A DNA stretch of 64,000 bases from Flavobacteriales bacterium (GTDB lineage Bacteria; Bacteroidota; Bacteroidia; Flavobacteriales_E; Vicingaceae), in NCBI GenBank assembly GCA_002706365.1, contig PALM01000020.1:1-64000 (forward strand), written 5' to 3'. The translations under genes were made by a program, and so were the position numbers. Below the pieces are notes generated by a model. That model saw nothing but the letters and a program-made list of their open reading frames with translations. It was not told where the DNA came from and made no database searches. Of this stretch, positions 34,695 through 43,048 are shown one piece after another. Within the stretch, counting starts at the first letter, position 1. Each line of letters opens with the position of its first letter.

Positions 34695-35639
34695 CTACAT
34701 TTCAATGATATCCAACTCTTTGTTTGGGAGTTTGCTACTTAATAGTCTGGGATTGATGATCTTGCGAATATGATCTGCAAGGCTCTTCATCGCTTTCTTT
34801 TTGATCAAAGGCTTAGCACTGATCAGGCTGACTTCCCTAACCGGTGTTGGCTTATTGATCTTTCGCACCCTCGACTTGCGATCCTTGGAAAGGGTCTCTA
34901 CAAAGAGCTCTGGAATTAGAGTGTATCCTCCAAACTCATCTGAAAGATTAATAAGGCTTTCAAAAGAATTCCCCTTGAAGTCGAAATGATTGAAACCCTT
35001 CTGTTGTTTGCCTATCCCACAAACATTCATGCTTTGATTCCTAAAGCAGTGCTTGTCTTCCAACAGCCAGACTTCAGATTTCTTCAGTTCATTCCTGTTG
35101 ATGTAATCCTTATCAGAAGCATCTAGTCCGTATACCAACATTGCCTCATAATAGAGAATCTCCTCTTCGATTTCCATGCTGCCTTTAGGCAGAGGGGTTG
35201 AGACAATACCAAGATCTAAGCGGTCTGTTGAAAGCCTACGAAGGATCTCTTCTGTCGGAATCTCTTCTACACTCACTTTCAATTTTGGATGTGCTTCCAT
35301 AAAGGTGCGCATCACCATTGGAATTAACCTACTTGACACTGTAGGGATGATACCGATCTTCAAACTACCTCTTAGTGGACCGCCCTCCAAAGGTTTTGAT
35401 ATCATTAATTGTCGGCGCAACTTCAACATCTCCCTGGCCTTTTCAGCAAAGGCAATACCTTCTTCTGTGATTTTAATTGGATATGAACTGCGATCGAATA
35501 GGGGATAGCCCAGTTCATCTTCTAAGCGCTTGATCATTTCGCTAAGTGTGGCCTGTGTTACATCACATTCCTCAGCAGCTTTTCCAAAATGTCGGTGTCT
35601 GGAGACTGCTAAAACGTATTCGAATTGCTTAAAGTTCAT
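34695..35639 (-). CDS. oxyR: OxyR, hydrogen-peroxide-sensing LysR regulator
   Basis: LysR-type transcriptional regulator, 314 aa. N-terminal helix-turn-helix (residues 1-60, FGKAAEECDVTQATLSEMIKRLEDELG) and a LysR substrate domain with the redox pair spaced as in E. coli OxyR (Cys199/Cys208): here HCFRNQSMNVCG, two Cys nine residues apart. This pair reacts with peroxide and switches the activator on. It is divergent from the peroxiredoxin operon and an OxyR-type operator (35641-35677) begins one base before its start codon, fitting autoregulation plus activation of the operon. Assignment is supported by motif, operator and neighbours together. Confidence 0.93.
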   Translation of the reverse strand: MNFKQFEYVLAVSRHRHFGKAAEECDVTQATLSEMIKRLEDELGYPLFDRSSYPIKITEEGIAFAEKAREMLKLRRQLMISKPLEGGPLRGSLKIGIIPTVSSRLIPMVMRTFMEAHPKLKVSVEEIPTEEILRRLSTDRLDLGIVSTPLPKGSMEIEEEILYYEAMLVYGLDASDKDYINRNELKKSEVWLLEDKHCFRNQSMNVCGIGKQQKGFNHFDFKGNSFESLINLSDEFGGYTLIPELFVETLSKDRKSRVRKINKPTPVREVSLISAKPLIKKKAMKSLADHIRKIINPRLLSSKLPNKELDIIEM

Positions 35640-35640
35640 G

Positions 35641-35677
35641 ATAGGTTTTGTCTATCAAAAGTATAGATAATATAGTT
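35641..35677. promoter_or_regulatory. OxyR operator
   Basis: ATAG-N7-CTAT-N7-ATAG-N7-AGTT. Three of the four tetramers match the E. coli OxyR consensus ATAG-N7-CTAT-N7-ATAG-N7-CTAT with exact spacing; the fourth is degenerate. It lies between oxyR (ATG at 35639) and the peroxiredoxin -7 box at 35700. Confidence 0.85.
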
Positions 35678-35699
35678 AGGTTCAATGTCTAATCACACA

Positions 35700-35707
35700 T
35701 ACCTTTG
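35700..35707 (+). promoter_or_regulatory. -7 box of the peroxiredoxin operon
   Basis: TACCTTTG is a full match to TAnnTTTG, 35 bases before the ATG at 35743 and 22 bases after the OxyR operator, a good position for activation. Confidence 0.6.
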
Positions 35708-35742
35708 CAAAAAATAATTGTCAAATCATTAAAACCAAATAC

Positions 35743-36381
35743 ATGTCAACAGTAGGTAAAAAGTTTCCAAACATAGACGTTAATGCAACAAACGAAATGG
35801 GTGACACCTTTCAATTGAACGTTTTCAAAGAAGCTACAGAGAAGAACCAAAAAGTATTGTTGTTCTGGTATCCAAAGGACTTCACATTTGTTTGTCCAAC
35901 AGAACTTCACGCATTCCAAGAAGCAATTGAAGAATTCAAGAAGAGAAATGTAAAAGTGATCGCTGCATCTTGCGATACAGCTGAAGTGCACTTCGCTTGG
36001 TTGAATACTCCTAAAGATAATGGTGGTATCGAAGGTGTATCTTATGATATCCTTGCAGATAGCAACCGCAACCTTGCTACTATTCTAGATATCCTTGATA
36101 TTGAGCAAGTAGAGTATAATGAAGAGTTAGACTCTAATATTATCAAAGGAGACTATGTAACATACAGAGCTACATACTTGATCGATGAGGAAGGTACTGT
36201 ATTCCACGAAGGAATCAACCATATGCCTCTAGGTAGAAATGTAAAGGAATATTTGAGATTGATCGATGCTTATTCTCATGTGCAGAAGAACGGAGAAGTT
36301 TGTCCTGCAAACTGGGAAGAAGGTAAAGAAGCTATGAATGCCGATCGTGAAGGTGTTGCTTCTTACCTAAGCATGAACTAA
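35743..36381 (+). CDS. 2-Cys peroxiredoxin (AhpC/Prx1 type)
   Basis: Thiol peroxidase that reduces hydrogen peroxide and organic peroxides in the cytoplasm, 212 aa. Peroxidatic Cys in FTFVCPTEL with the preceding KDF, the catalytic Arg in NRNLATIL neighbourhood, resolving Cys in GEVCPANWEEG near the C-terminus. Longer C-terminal tail than E. coli AhpC (187 aa). Opens an operon with a thioredoxin and a small acidic protein and is divergent from oxyR with an operator between, which argues for peroxide induction. No ahpF, so the thioredoxin next door is the probable reductant. Confidence 0.95.
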   Translation: MSTVGKKFPNIDVNATNEMGDTFQLNVFKEATEKNQKVLLFWYPKDFTFVCPTELHAFQEAIEEFKKRNVKVIAASCDTAEVHFAWLNTPKDNGGIEGVSYDILADSNRNLATILDILDIEQVEYNEELDSNIIKGDYVTYRATYLIDEEGTVFHEGINHMPLGRNVKEYLRLIDAYSHVQKNGEVCPANWEEGKEAMNADREGVASYLSMN

Positions 36382-36403
36382 GAACCATTTAAACGATTGA
36401 ATT

Positions 36404-36718
36404 ATGTATCAGGAATTAGATAATGACCAATTGGCTGAGATCGTTAAATCAAACGATAAGGTTTTGGTGCAGTTTTCTGCAGGCTGGTGTGGTAACTGTC
36501 GTGTAATGAAGCCAAAATTCAAAAGATTTGCTTCTGAACACGATTCTATCCCATTTGTGATGGTAGATGCTGAGAAATTCCCTGAATCTAGAAAGTTAGC
36601 CAAGGTAGATAATCTACCCACTTTTGCAGCTTTTGAGAAAGGAGAATTGAAGAAGCAGCTTCAGACCAATCGTACGGAAAACTTAAAAGAATTGATCGAT
36701 GAGGTTACCGCTAATTAA
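36404..36718 (+). CDS. Thioredoxin-like protein (WCGNC)
   Basis: Thioredoxin-fold oxidoreductase, 104 aa. Active site AGWCGNCRVMKPKF, with CGNC in place of the usual CGPC, and the cis-Pro loop DNLPTFAAF. Sits 22 bases after the peroxiredoxin gene, so it is probably its electron donor. The Asn between the cysteines should shift the redox potential from that of normal thioredoxin. No signal peptide. Confidence 0.93.
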   Translation: MYQELDNDQLAEIVKSNDKVLVQFSAGWCGNCRVMKPKFKRFASEHDSIPFVMVDAEKFPESRKLAKVDNLPTFAAFEKGELKKQLQTNRTENLKELIDEVTAN

Positions 36719-36956
36719 GCATATCAATGAATTCGTCAAGGAGAACGACGAGGATTATGTTGAAGAAGCAGTAGAGCTTCTTGAGTTCCTTACTGAGTCT
36801 CCGAACATCAAAGACGAAGAACTGGATGTGATAGGAGAATTGCTTTCAAATCTTCAAGGTTCATTGGAAGTACAGAAGATGATGAAGAGCGGAATTTCTG
36901 AGAAAGAAGCCAATAATGAGTTCATGAAACGCGTTATGGGTTCAATTGATAATTAA
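36699..36956 (+). CDS. Small acidic protein of the Prx-Trx operon (DUF6952-like)
   Basis: 85 aa, helical and acidic; I recall similar small proteins (DUF6952) in the same place in other Bacteroidota, but the match is from memory. Seen: RLPLIKHINEFVKENDEDYVEEAVELLEFL, ESPNIKDEELDVIGELLSNLQGSLEVQKMM. No Cys, no metal motif, no signal peptide. Its first 20 bases overlap the thioredoxin gene, so the two are probably translationally coupled. A role in the peroxide response is inferred from place only. Confidence 0.8.
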   Translation: MRLPLIKHINEFVKENDEDYVEEAVELLEFLTESPNIKDEELDVIGELLSNLQGSLEVQKMMKSGISEKEANNEFMKRVMGSIDN

Positions 36957-36984
36957 AGCGATCAATTTGCAGTAGACATGCAAT

Positions 36985-37015
36985 GCCCTTCCGAATATTT
37001 CGGGAGGGCTTTTTT
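36985..37015 (+). terminator. Terminator of the peroxiredoxin operon (also facing SRAP)
   Basis: Eleven-bp stem GCCCTTCCGAA / TTCGGGAGGGC with one T-G wobble, loop TAT, then six T. On the minus strand it lies just after the SRAP stop, with fewer T, so it may serve both genes. Confidence 0.85.
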
Positions 37016-37805
37016 ATTTCCTGCTCCTGGCTTTGCTTTCGCCCATACCCAGCAGTTCTAGACTGTTCTCAATACTGAAGGTCTGTTTCTCAACTAAGGG
37101 CTGTCCTATTGCTTTCAGAGCTTCCCTGCTATTGGTCTTTACTCTTTTGATCTCTGGGTCTAGAGGATAGGCATTCATCTTTCGATGATCATAAGGCTCA
37201 AGCAAGGATGTGACCTCAGACAAGGCTGTTTCTTTGTTTAGCCATTCTCTGTAATTCCTTTCATCGAGTATTACCGGCATTCTATGATGTGGAATCTTCT
37301 GTAAAAGGGGATTGGGTCTGCATGTGATGATTGCGAAGTTGGGATAGACTTCTCCACTTTCCTTATCGATCCATTCGTCGTATATGCCTGCGAAGGCAAA
37401 AGGTCGCTCCCCATTTTCCATATAAACTAGATAGGGCTTGTCCAACTTCTCTTTTGTTGTTCCCTCTATAAAAGCGTCAGCTGGTATTAAACAGCGTTTG
37501 CTTCTAATTGCGGCTCTGAAAAAAGGCTTCTTAATGATTCCCTTGCTAGCTGTGTAATTTGGGTCATTCTCTTTATTATGGTCTCCTTCAGCACGGGCAT
37601 TGATCACATAAGTCCGTTTTTTCGCCCAAAAGGGAGTGAAGCCAAAGTGGGAGAGGGATAACTCTTCAGGATTCTCTGAAGTAATGATCGGCGCTCTTTG
37701 TCCGGCAGCTATATTAAAGTTAGACGTAAAGTCAATATTCGCCTGCACCTGAAATTTTTCAGCGATGGTTTTAACAGAAGATACTATGACGTAACGGCCG
37801 CACAT
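37014..37805 (-). CDS. SRAP domain protein (HMCES/YedK), abasic-site crosslinker
   Basis: Binds abasic sites in single-stranded DNA through a thiazolidine bond of its Cys2, protecting replication forks. 263 aa, normal length. Seen: MCGRYVIVSSVKTI at the start (Cys2), FNIAAGQRAPII, FGFTPFWAKK, INARAEGDHNKE (the Asn and Glu of the active site), RCLIPADAFIE, and the catalytic His in KIPHHRMPVIL. The ATG is exactly at the Cys2 context, which fixes the start. Monocistronic between a terminator and a CTAG heptad array. Confidence 0.95.
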   Translation of the reverse strand: MCGRYVIVSSVKTIAEKFQVQANIDFTSNFNIAAGQRAPIITSENPEELSLSHFGFTPFWAKKRTYVINARAEGDHNKENDPNYTASKGIIKKPFFRAAIRSKRCLIPADAFIEGTTKEKLDKPYLVYMENGERPFAFAGIYDEWIDKESGEVYPNFAIITCRPNPLLQKIPHHRMPVILDERNYREWLNKETALSEVTSLLEPYDHRKMNAYPLDPEIKRVKTNSREALKAIGQPLVEKQTFSIENSLELLGMGESKARSRK

Positions 37806-37849
37806 TTTGCTAAGTTAAGAGTACTTAGAATACTTTATGGATTGAGAGC

Positions 37850-37884
37850 CTAGAGTCTAGAATCTAGAACCTAGAGTGAATCTT
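37850..37884. repeat. CTAG heptad array
   Basis: CTAG at 37850, 37857, 37864 and 37871, exactly seven apart, with units such as GTCTAGA, ATCTAGA, ACCTAGA. Lies between the start of the SRAP gene (37805) and the end of the next gene (37909). A degenerate continuation is visible towards 37884. Confidence 0.85.
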
Positions 37885-37908
37885 GACTCTGGCTTTCTTT
37901 AAAACGAC

Positions 37909-39645
37909 CTATTGTTTTACCACTTTAAAAACCCTGTTCTTTTCTTCAGTTTGAAGGTTTAAGAAATAGATTCCTGAAACATCAGGCAATCCGATTTGAG
38001 TCTTCTCTAGTCTTTCAAAGTACTTACTAAATACAACTTTCCCACTAAGATCAGTTATACTCAAGGTAACTGCATGAATTGTCTCATTCAATTCAAGAGT
38101 GATAAGGTCATTTGAAGGAATTGGGTAGATCAAAAGATCATCATTTAGTGCTGAATAGTCAATAAGGCCGGTACTTGTCTGACTTAATCTTTGAAAAAAC
38201 ATGTCTACGTTTCCTATAGCATTTCTAATTGATGAGACAGGGCCAGGATCTATATCTATGTCTATTGAATAGTATCCACAGGAATAAATATTTCCAGATT
38301 GGTCTACATCTAGGGAAGTCACTTGATCAAATGAACTACCTCCATAACTTACTGCCCATTGAAAACTCCCATTTGAATCCATTTTTTGAAGAAAGCAATC
38401 TGTAAGATTTACAGCTGTGTGATTATCTACAGCATTACTAGGATCAAGGTCTGTGGTTCCACTAAACATACCTGTTGTATAGATACTTCCATTATCATCT
38501 ACAATAGTTGAACTGCAAAAATCTTCCTTTGAACCTCCAAATGACTTTCCCCAAACAAAACTACCTGAGCTTGTCATTTTAATTACAAAAATGTCATAAC
38601 TGCTACTGTCAGAGATAAGATTGTAAGATCCTAAACCCGGATCAAAGTCAACAGTATCGCGAAATCTCCCTGTCAGATAAATATTTGTAGTTCCATCTGC
38701 AATAATGTTTCTTGGAGTATTTGCGTACCCATTGTTAACGCCCTGAATTGTCTTTGCCCAAAGAAAATTTCCATTGGGATCTAATTTAAGTGCATAGATA
38801 GCATCATAATTGGCCGTAAGATAGAATGTTCCATTTCCCGGGTCAAAATCTACACTATCGAAAGCATACCAACCTGTTGAATACACATTGCCTATAGGGT
38901 CTACATCTATGTCATAGGGATAAATATTTTTGCTTCCATGAATAGTCTTCACCCAAAGAAAGTTTGAATTTGAGTCAAGCTTTAGGATATAAGGATTATC
39001 TGCAACTGAGGAGTCGCCAACTTTTCTGACAATATTAGATGATGTACCTGGGTCAAAGTCGCAACTATCTGCAAAGCTCCCTCCAATATAGATGTTCTTC
39101 AAAGAGTCAAGTTCGATTGAATAACTGCTTACTCCATTTAATCCTCCAAATGATTTGACCCATAATAAATTTCCTGAAGAATCTAATTTAAGAATGAATA
39201 CGTCAGGCCCACCATCTGATACCAAATAGTTAGAAGCAGGGCCAGGGTCAAAATCAATTGAGTCTCTAAAACTTCCTGTGCAGAAGAGATTCCCTAATTC
39301 ATCAACCACAATTGAGGATATATAGATATTGTTAGCACGCTCTCCAAACTTTACTACCCATTGAAAATTACCTTGAGCATCTAGCTTTTCTATGAAAGTA
39401 TTCGGGGCATTAGTAGAGCTTGTTGAAAGCTGAGTAACTCCAAGACCAGGGTCGAAGTCCACTTGTTGATTGAAATGACCTGAGATATAACTATTTCCAA
39501 CTTTGTCTGTAGTAATAATATATCCCATTACTACATCAGGACCTCCTATAGTAAAACCCCAATCAAAAGTTTGGGCATAACTTTTTGAAGTAGTTAGAAG
39601 GAGAAACAAAACTGATATTGAGAAAAATTGTAGAGTTCTTCTCAT
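37909..39645 (-). CDS. T9SS type A cargo with DFDPG beta-propeller repeats
   Basis: Secreted protein of 578 aa. Signal peptide (MRRTLQFFSISVLFLLL...SYAQ), then about seven blades of an SBBP-like propeller: each holds a DFDPG-type turn (DFDPGLGVTQL, DFDPGPASNYL, DFDPGTSSNIV, DFDPGNGTFYL, DFDPGLGSYNL, then DLDPSNAVD and DIDPGPVSS), spaced 60-66 residues, with GNFLWVKTI-like strands between. The Asp-rich turns may bind calcium. A type A T9SS C-terminal domain follows (LLIYPIPSNDLITLEL ... GIYFLNLQ). Surface or secreted role unknown; it is probably exported by the T9SS and anchored or released there. Confidence 0.88.
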   Translation of the reverse strand: MRRTLQFFSISVLFLLLTTSKSYAQTFDWGFTIGGPDVVMGYIITTDKVGNSYISGHFNQQVDFDPGLGVTQLSTSSTNAPNTFIEKLDAQGNFQWVVKFGERANNIYISSIVVDELGNLFCTGSFRDSIDFDPGPASNYLVSDGGPDVFILKLDSSGNLLWVKSFGGLNGVSSYSIELDSLKNIYIGGSFADSCDFDPGTSSNIVRKVGDSSVADNPYILKLDSNSNFLWVKTIHGSKNIYPYDIDVDPIGNVYSTGWYAFDSVDFDPGNGTFYLTANYDAIYALKLDPNGNFLWAKTIQGVNNGYANTPRNIIADGTTNIYLTGRFRDTVDFDPGLGSYNLISDSSSYDIFVIKMTSSGSFVWGKSFGGSKEDFCSSTIVDDNGSIYTTGMFSGTTDLDPSNAVDNHTAVNLTDCFLQKMDSNGSFQWAVSYGGSSFDQVTSLDVDQSGNIYSCGYYSIDIDIDPGPVSSIRNAIGNVDMFFQRLSQTSTGLIDYSALNDDLLIYPIPSNDLITLELNETIHAVTLSITDLSGKVVFSKYFERLEKTQIGLPDVSGIYFLNLQTEEKNRVFKVVKQ

Positions 39646-39701
39646 CTAGATGATGGTCAATGGTTAGTCTACTAAGATAAACAATTACATTGACGAAAAA
39701 A

Positions 39702-39750
39702 CTAGAATCTAAACTCTATCTAGGTTCTCAAGTCTAGGTTCTAGGCTCTT
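39702..39750. repeat. Degenerate CTAG heptad array
   Basis: CTAG at 39702, 39720, 39734 and 39741. Imperfect units CTAA (39709) and CTAT (39716) keep the 7-base phase; a 4-base shift divides the array in two blocks. Located just after the stop of the sensor phosphatase gene (39759) on the minus strand. Confidence 0.75.
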
Positions 39751-39758
39751 GGACCAAC

Positions 39759-41852
39759 TCAAAACCTCACTGTCATCACGCAGATATCATCGATCTGCTC
39801 CAGATCTCCTTTCCATTCATCCATCTCTTTGGCAATGGAATCTTGCCAGGCTTCGGGCTTTAGGTCGTTCAGCTCAAGGAGTAACTTCTTGAAAGTGCCG
39901 TATTTGTACTTCTTGCCTTTTGGGCCGCCAAATTGATCGGCATATCCATCCGAGAAGAGCACTACGGAATCTCCTTTCTCAAGCTTGATATTATGGCTTT
40001 GGAATGAGCTAATTTTCTCGTAAAAACCAATAGGTTGCTTATCTCCTTTGATCTCTTGTAGTTCTCCATTGCGGATTAGGTAGAGTGGATTATAGGCACC
40101 TGCAAATTGCAAATTCTCGCCTTTATCCCAAACACAGAGGGCTATATCCATTCCATCACTCACCTGTATTTTCTCAGAACTGAAGGTTTCCACTACAAGG
40201 TTCCTCAATTTGTCGAGTATTTCACCAGCATCAGTCAGATTGTACTCTTGTATGCATCTATTCAATGAATTATTACCCAATACACTCACCATGGCTCCTG
40301 GTACACCATGACCGGTGCAATCGGCCACAGCAAAATACACTCGATCTTCTGTTTCAACTAACCAATAAAAATCACCTGAGACAATATCCTTCGGCTTGAA
40401 GTATATTCCAGCTTCAGGCAGTGCTGAATTGATTTCTGTATCTGTAGGAAGAATAGCATCTTGCAGTCGCTTTGCATAATTGATACTGTTAATGATTTCC
40501 TTGTTTTTGGTACTCAGCTGCTCACTTTTCTCTTGGATCTCAGCGGTGCGGACTTTCACCTCATGCTCCAACTTTTCTGTCTGCTGGCTTTTTAACTCAT
40601 TGATCTCTTCCAAACGCTTGAAAGCTTCATCCTGTGCTTCGATCTTTTCCAATTGAGTTCTTCTATAGCGACCGGCCATCGCAATAGCGAGGAAGATAAG
40701 CTCTGTCCCCGAGCCAAATTTCAAAGCATTGGAGGCTAAGAACTCAGAATGGATCACATCCACATTGCAGAGAATAAAGAGAATCGAGCTAATCGTCAAT
40801 GAAATGAATGCCAACAGAATAGGCACTTCGATCTTCTTCTCCTTCCTGGCTTTTAGGTATATTCCCAATAGAATGTAGAGCACAGCAATGAACGACATCC
40901 CATTAGCCAAAGGGAAACCGATTGCATAAAGATCTCCTTCACTCATGCTGATTAGGAAGATCAGTCCAAAAATGAAAATGAAGAGGTTATAGATCTTGTT
41001 GTAGCGAGGAAAGTCGTACTTGAATTCGAGGAACTGTCGCACATATAAGAACATGCCGATCATTGAAAGCGTGGCAAAAAGCAGTATGGCGTGATTCCCC
41101 ATCCATGGATTAGATGGCCAGAAGTATTGATATGCCAATCCATCCAATGAAAATTGGAAAAGGGCCAAAGCAGTGATATAACTTACAAAGTAGAGGTAGA
41201 GTCGCTCCCCCAAAGCCAAGCCAAAAAGTGAAAAGAGTATGATTACCAGAATGAATATCCCATAGTAAAGTCCAAGGAAGAAATTCTCTACGCTGGTAAA
41301 TTGAGTGAAGGCATCAACCTCCCAGAGCTTTGCAGGAAGCTTGACGATCTCCCCATCACTGCCCGTCTTGATTATTAGGATCCTCTCAGACTTCGGAGGG
41401 AAGTTTAGAGGGAAAATGTACTTGCGATGAGAATACTCTCTTTGTTCAAAAGGAAGGTTATCTCCACTTTTATATTTTGCCTCAAATGTGCCGTTTGGTA
41501 GATAGACGTAGAGTTCAACGACATTGGTTAGTGGTCGGGCAAGCTCCAGATAATAGCTTATCTCCTTTCTGGAAGGGTTGCTAACTTTCAATTTCATCCA
41601 ATACATAGATGAAGTAAAATCCATGTAGGGAATCTCTGCCTTCGTTTCGATTAGTCTCACAGAGTCTAGCTCTTCATGGAGCATATCATCTGGAAATAGA
41701 ATCCTCTTTTCATCTTCAACGATCAGAGCCTTAGGAGCTAAATGACTGAATCCTTTGATCGTATCGATCCTAACATAATCTCCTTCTGCCAAAAGATAGC
41801 TTGGAAGTAAAAGGAGCGCAAACAAAAGGAGTTTGAAATGGTTGATTTTCAT
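39759..41852 (-). CDS. 7TMR-DISM / PP2C (SpoIIE-type) sensor phosphatase
   Basis: Membrane receptor phosphatase of 697 aa. Signal peptide (SYLLAEG), extracytoplasmic 7TMR-DISMED2-like domain (about 25-165, carbohydrate-binding-like fold), seven-helix DISM membrane part (about 185-390), a coiled coil (about 395-460), and a SpoIIE/PP2C phosphatase domain (about 465-697) with metal motifs GDFYWLVE, FAVADCTGHGVPGAMVS and VLFSDGYADQFGG. Such proteins dephosphorylate an anti-sigma-antagonist (STAS) or similar partner in response to an external signal. No anti-sigma or antagonist gene is near, so the output is unknown. Divergent from the vWA gene. Confidence 0.9.
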   Translation of the reverse strand: MKINHFKLLLFALLLLPSYLLAEGDYVRIDTIKGFSHLAPKALIVEDEKRILFPDDMLHEELDSVRLIETKAEIPYMDFTSSMYWMKLKVSNPSRKEISYYLELARPLTNVVELYVYLPNGTFEAKYKSGDNLPFEQREYSHRKYIFPLNFPPKSERILIIKTGSDGEIVKLPAKLWEVDAFTQFTSVENFFLGLYYGIFILVIILFSLFGLALGERLYLYFVSYITALALFQFSLDGLAYQYFWPSNPWMGNHAILLFATLSMIGMFLYVRQFLEFKYDFPRYNKIYNLFIFIFGLIFLISMSEGDLYAIGFPLANGMSFIAVLYILLGIYLKARKEKKIEVPILLAFISLTISSILFILCNVDVIHSEFLASNALKFGSGTELIFLAIAMAGRYRRTQLEKIEAQDEAFKRLEEINELKSQQTEKLEHEVKVRTAEIQEKSEQLSTKNKEIINSINYAKRLQDAILPTDTEINSALPEAGIYFKPKDIVSGDFYWLVETEDRVYFAVADCTGHGVPGAMVSVLGNNSLNRCIQEYNLTDAGEILDKLRNLVVETFSSEKIQVSDGMDIALCVWDKGENLQFAGAYNPLYLIRNGELQEIKGDKQPIGFYEKISSFQSHNIKLEKGDSVVLFSDGYADQFGGPKGKKYKYGTFKKLLLELNDLKPEAWQDSIAKEMDEWKGDLEQIDDICVMTVRF

Positions 41853-41955
41853 GAGATAGCAATCACTACGTTGGCCTGCCGACTTTGTTCAATTTTTTAG
41901 AAGGCTTTTTATTGATAAGCTCGAAAGATACAAAGGCATCGCTTAATTTTAACCT

Positions 41956-43047
41956 ATGATCGGAATTCGCTTTCAGGAATTTATTGAAGATGAGTCGAAT
42001 GAGAGTCCATTCGAAAAGCTCCTCAAGCTCTTCACCGAGCTGATGACCTATACTTCAGGTGACTATGAAGAAAGCTTTAGGTGGTTGAAAGAGCTCGACG
42101 ATGAATATGGTTTAACAACTCCTGAATACACTTTGGAAGATTTCAGAAAGGAGTTGGAGGAAAAGAACTATGTGAAGCGAGATGCGGAGAACAACCCTCA
42201 ACTCAGCGATAAAGGAGAGCAACTCATCCGCAAGAATGCACTAGAGCAGATCTTTGGAAAACTTAAACGCGGACAGAAAGGTAACCATGGAACTCCTTAT
42301 TCCGGCGGAGGAGAAGATGAAGCGGCAGATATGCGGCCATTTCAGTTTGGGGATCGACCGGAACAAATTGCATTTACTGAGTCGTTCAGAAATGCACAGA
42401 TCAATCATGGGATCGATCAGTTTAGAATGACCGAGCAGGATCTGGAGATCAAAGAGAACTACTTTCAGAGTCGCATGTCTACAGTCTTAATGATCGACAT
42501 CTCCCATTCCATGATCCTCTACGGGGAAGATCGGATCACTCCGGCGAAAAAAGTGGCCATGGCTCTAGCTGAATTGATCACAACCAAATACCCCAAAGAC
42601 AGTTTGGATATTGTTGTATTCGGTAACGATGCATGGGAAGTGAAGATCAAAGACCTGCCTTATTTATCGGTTGGTCCGTACCACACCAATACCGTTGCCG
42701 GACTTGAATTGGCTATGGATCTATTGAGAAGGAGAAAGAATCCGAACCGACAGATATTTATGATCACAGATGGAAAGCCCACTTGTATCATAGAGAATGG
42801 AGAGTATTATCAGAATTCATGGGGACATGATCCCAAGATCATTAATAGAACGATGAATCTAGCACGACAATGCAGAAAGCTGAAGATTCCGATAACCACT
42901 TTCATGATTGCAAAAGACCCTTATCTACAGCAATTCGTTGAGGATTTTACAGAAGCCAACAATGGGAAAGCCTTTTATGCAGGCTTGCAGGGATTGGGAG
43001 AATTCATATTTAGAGATTACGAATCAAATAAGAGAAAACGATATTAG
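41956..43047 (+). CDS. vWA (MIDAS) domain protein, chelatase-like partner
   Basis: Cytoplasmic protein of 363 aa; the vWA domain covers about 175-363. MIDAS motif LMIDISHSM (DxSxS), then IFGNDAW-like VVFGNDAWEVKI and the second metal Asp in MITDGKPTCI. The N-terminal 170 residues are helical and not recognised. It is followed after one base by a MoxR/Mg-chelatase-like ATPase, and such ATPase-vWA pairs act together to remodel or insert metal into a client. The client is unknown. Confidence 0.88.
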   Translation: MIGIRFQEFIEDESNESPFEKLLKLFTELMTYTSGDYEESFRWLKELDDEYGLTTPEYTLEDFRKELEEKNYVKRDAENNPQLSDKGEQLIRKNALEQIFGKLKRGQKGNHGTPYSGGGEDEAADMRPFQFGDRPEQIAFTESFRNAQINHGIDQFRMTEQDLEIKENYFQSRMSTVLMIDISHSMILYGEDRITPAKKVAMALAELITTKYPKDSLDIVVFGNDAWEVKIKDLPYLSVGPYHTNTVAGLELAMDLLRRRKNPNRQIFMITDGKPTCIIENGEYYQNSWGHDPKIINRTMNLARQCRKLKIPITTFMIAKDPYLQQFVEDFTEANNGKAFYAGLQGLGEFIFRDYESNKRKRY

Positions 43048-43048
43048 A

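Noticed and set aside
42908-43048. Longer N-terminus for the MoxR-like ATPase
   Set aside because: It would lie inside the vWA gene in another frame. The ATG at 43049 follows the vWA stop by one base.
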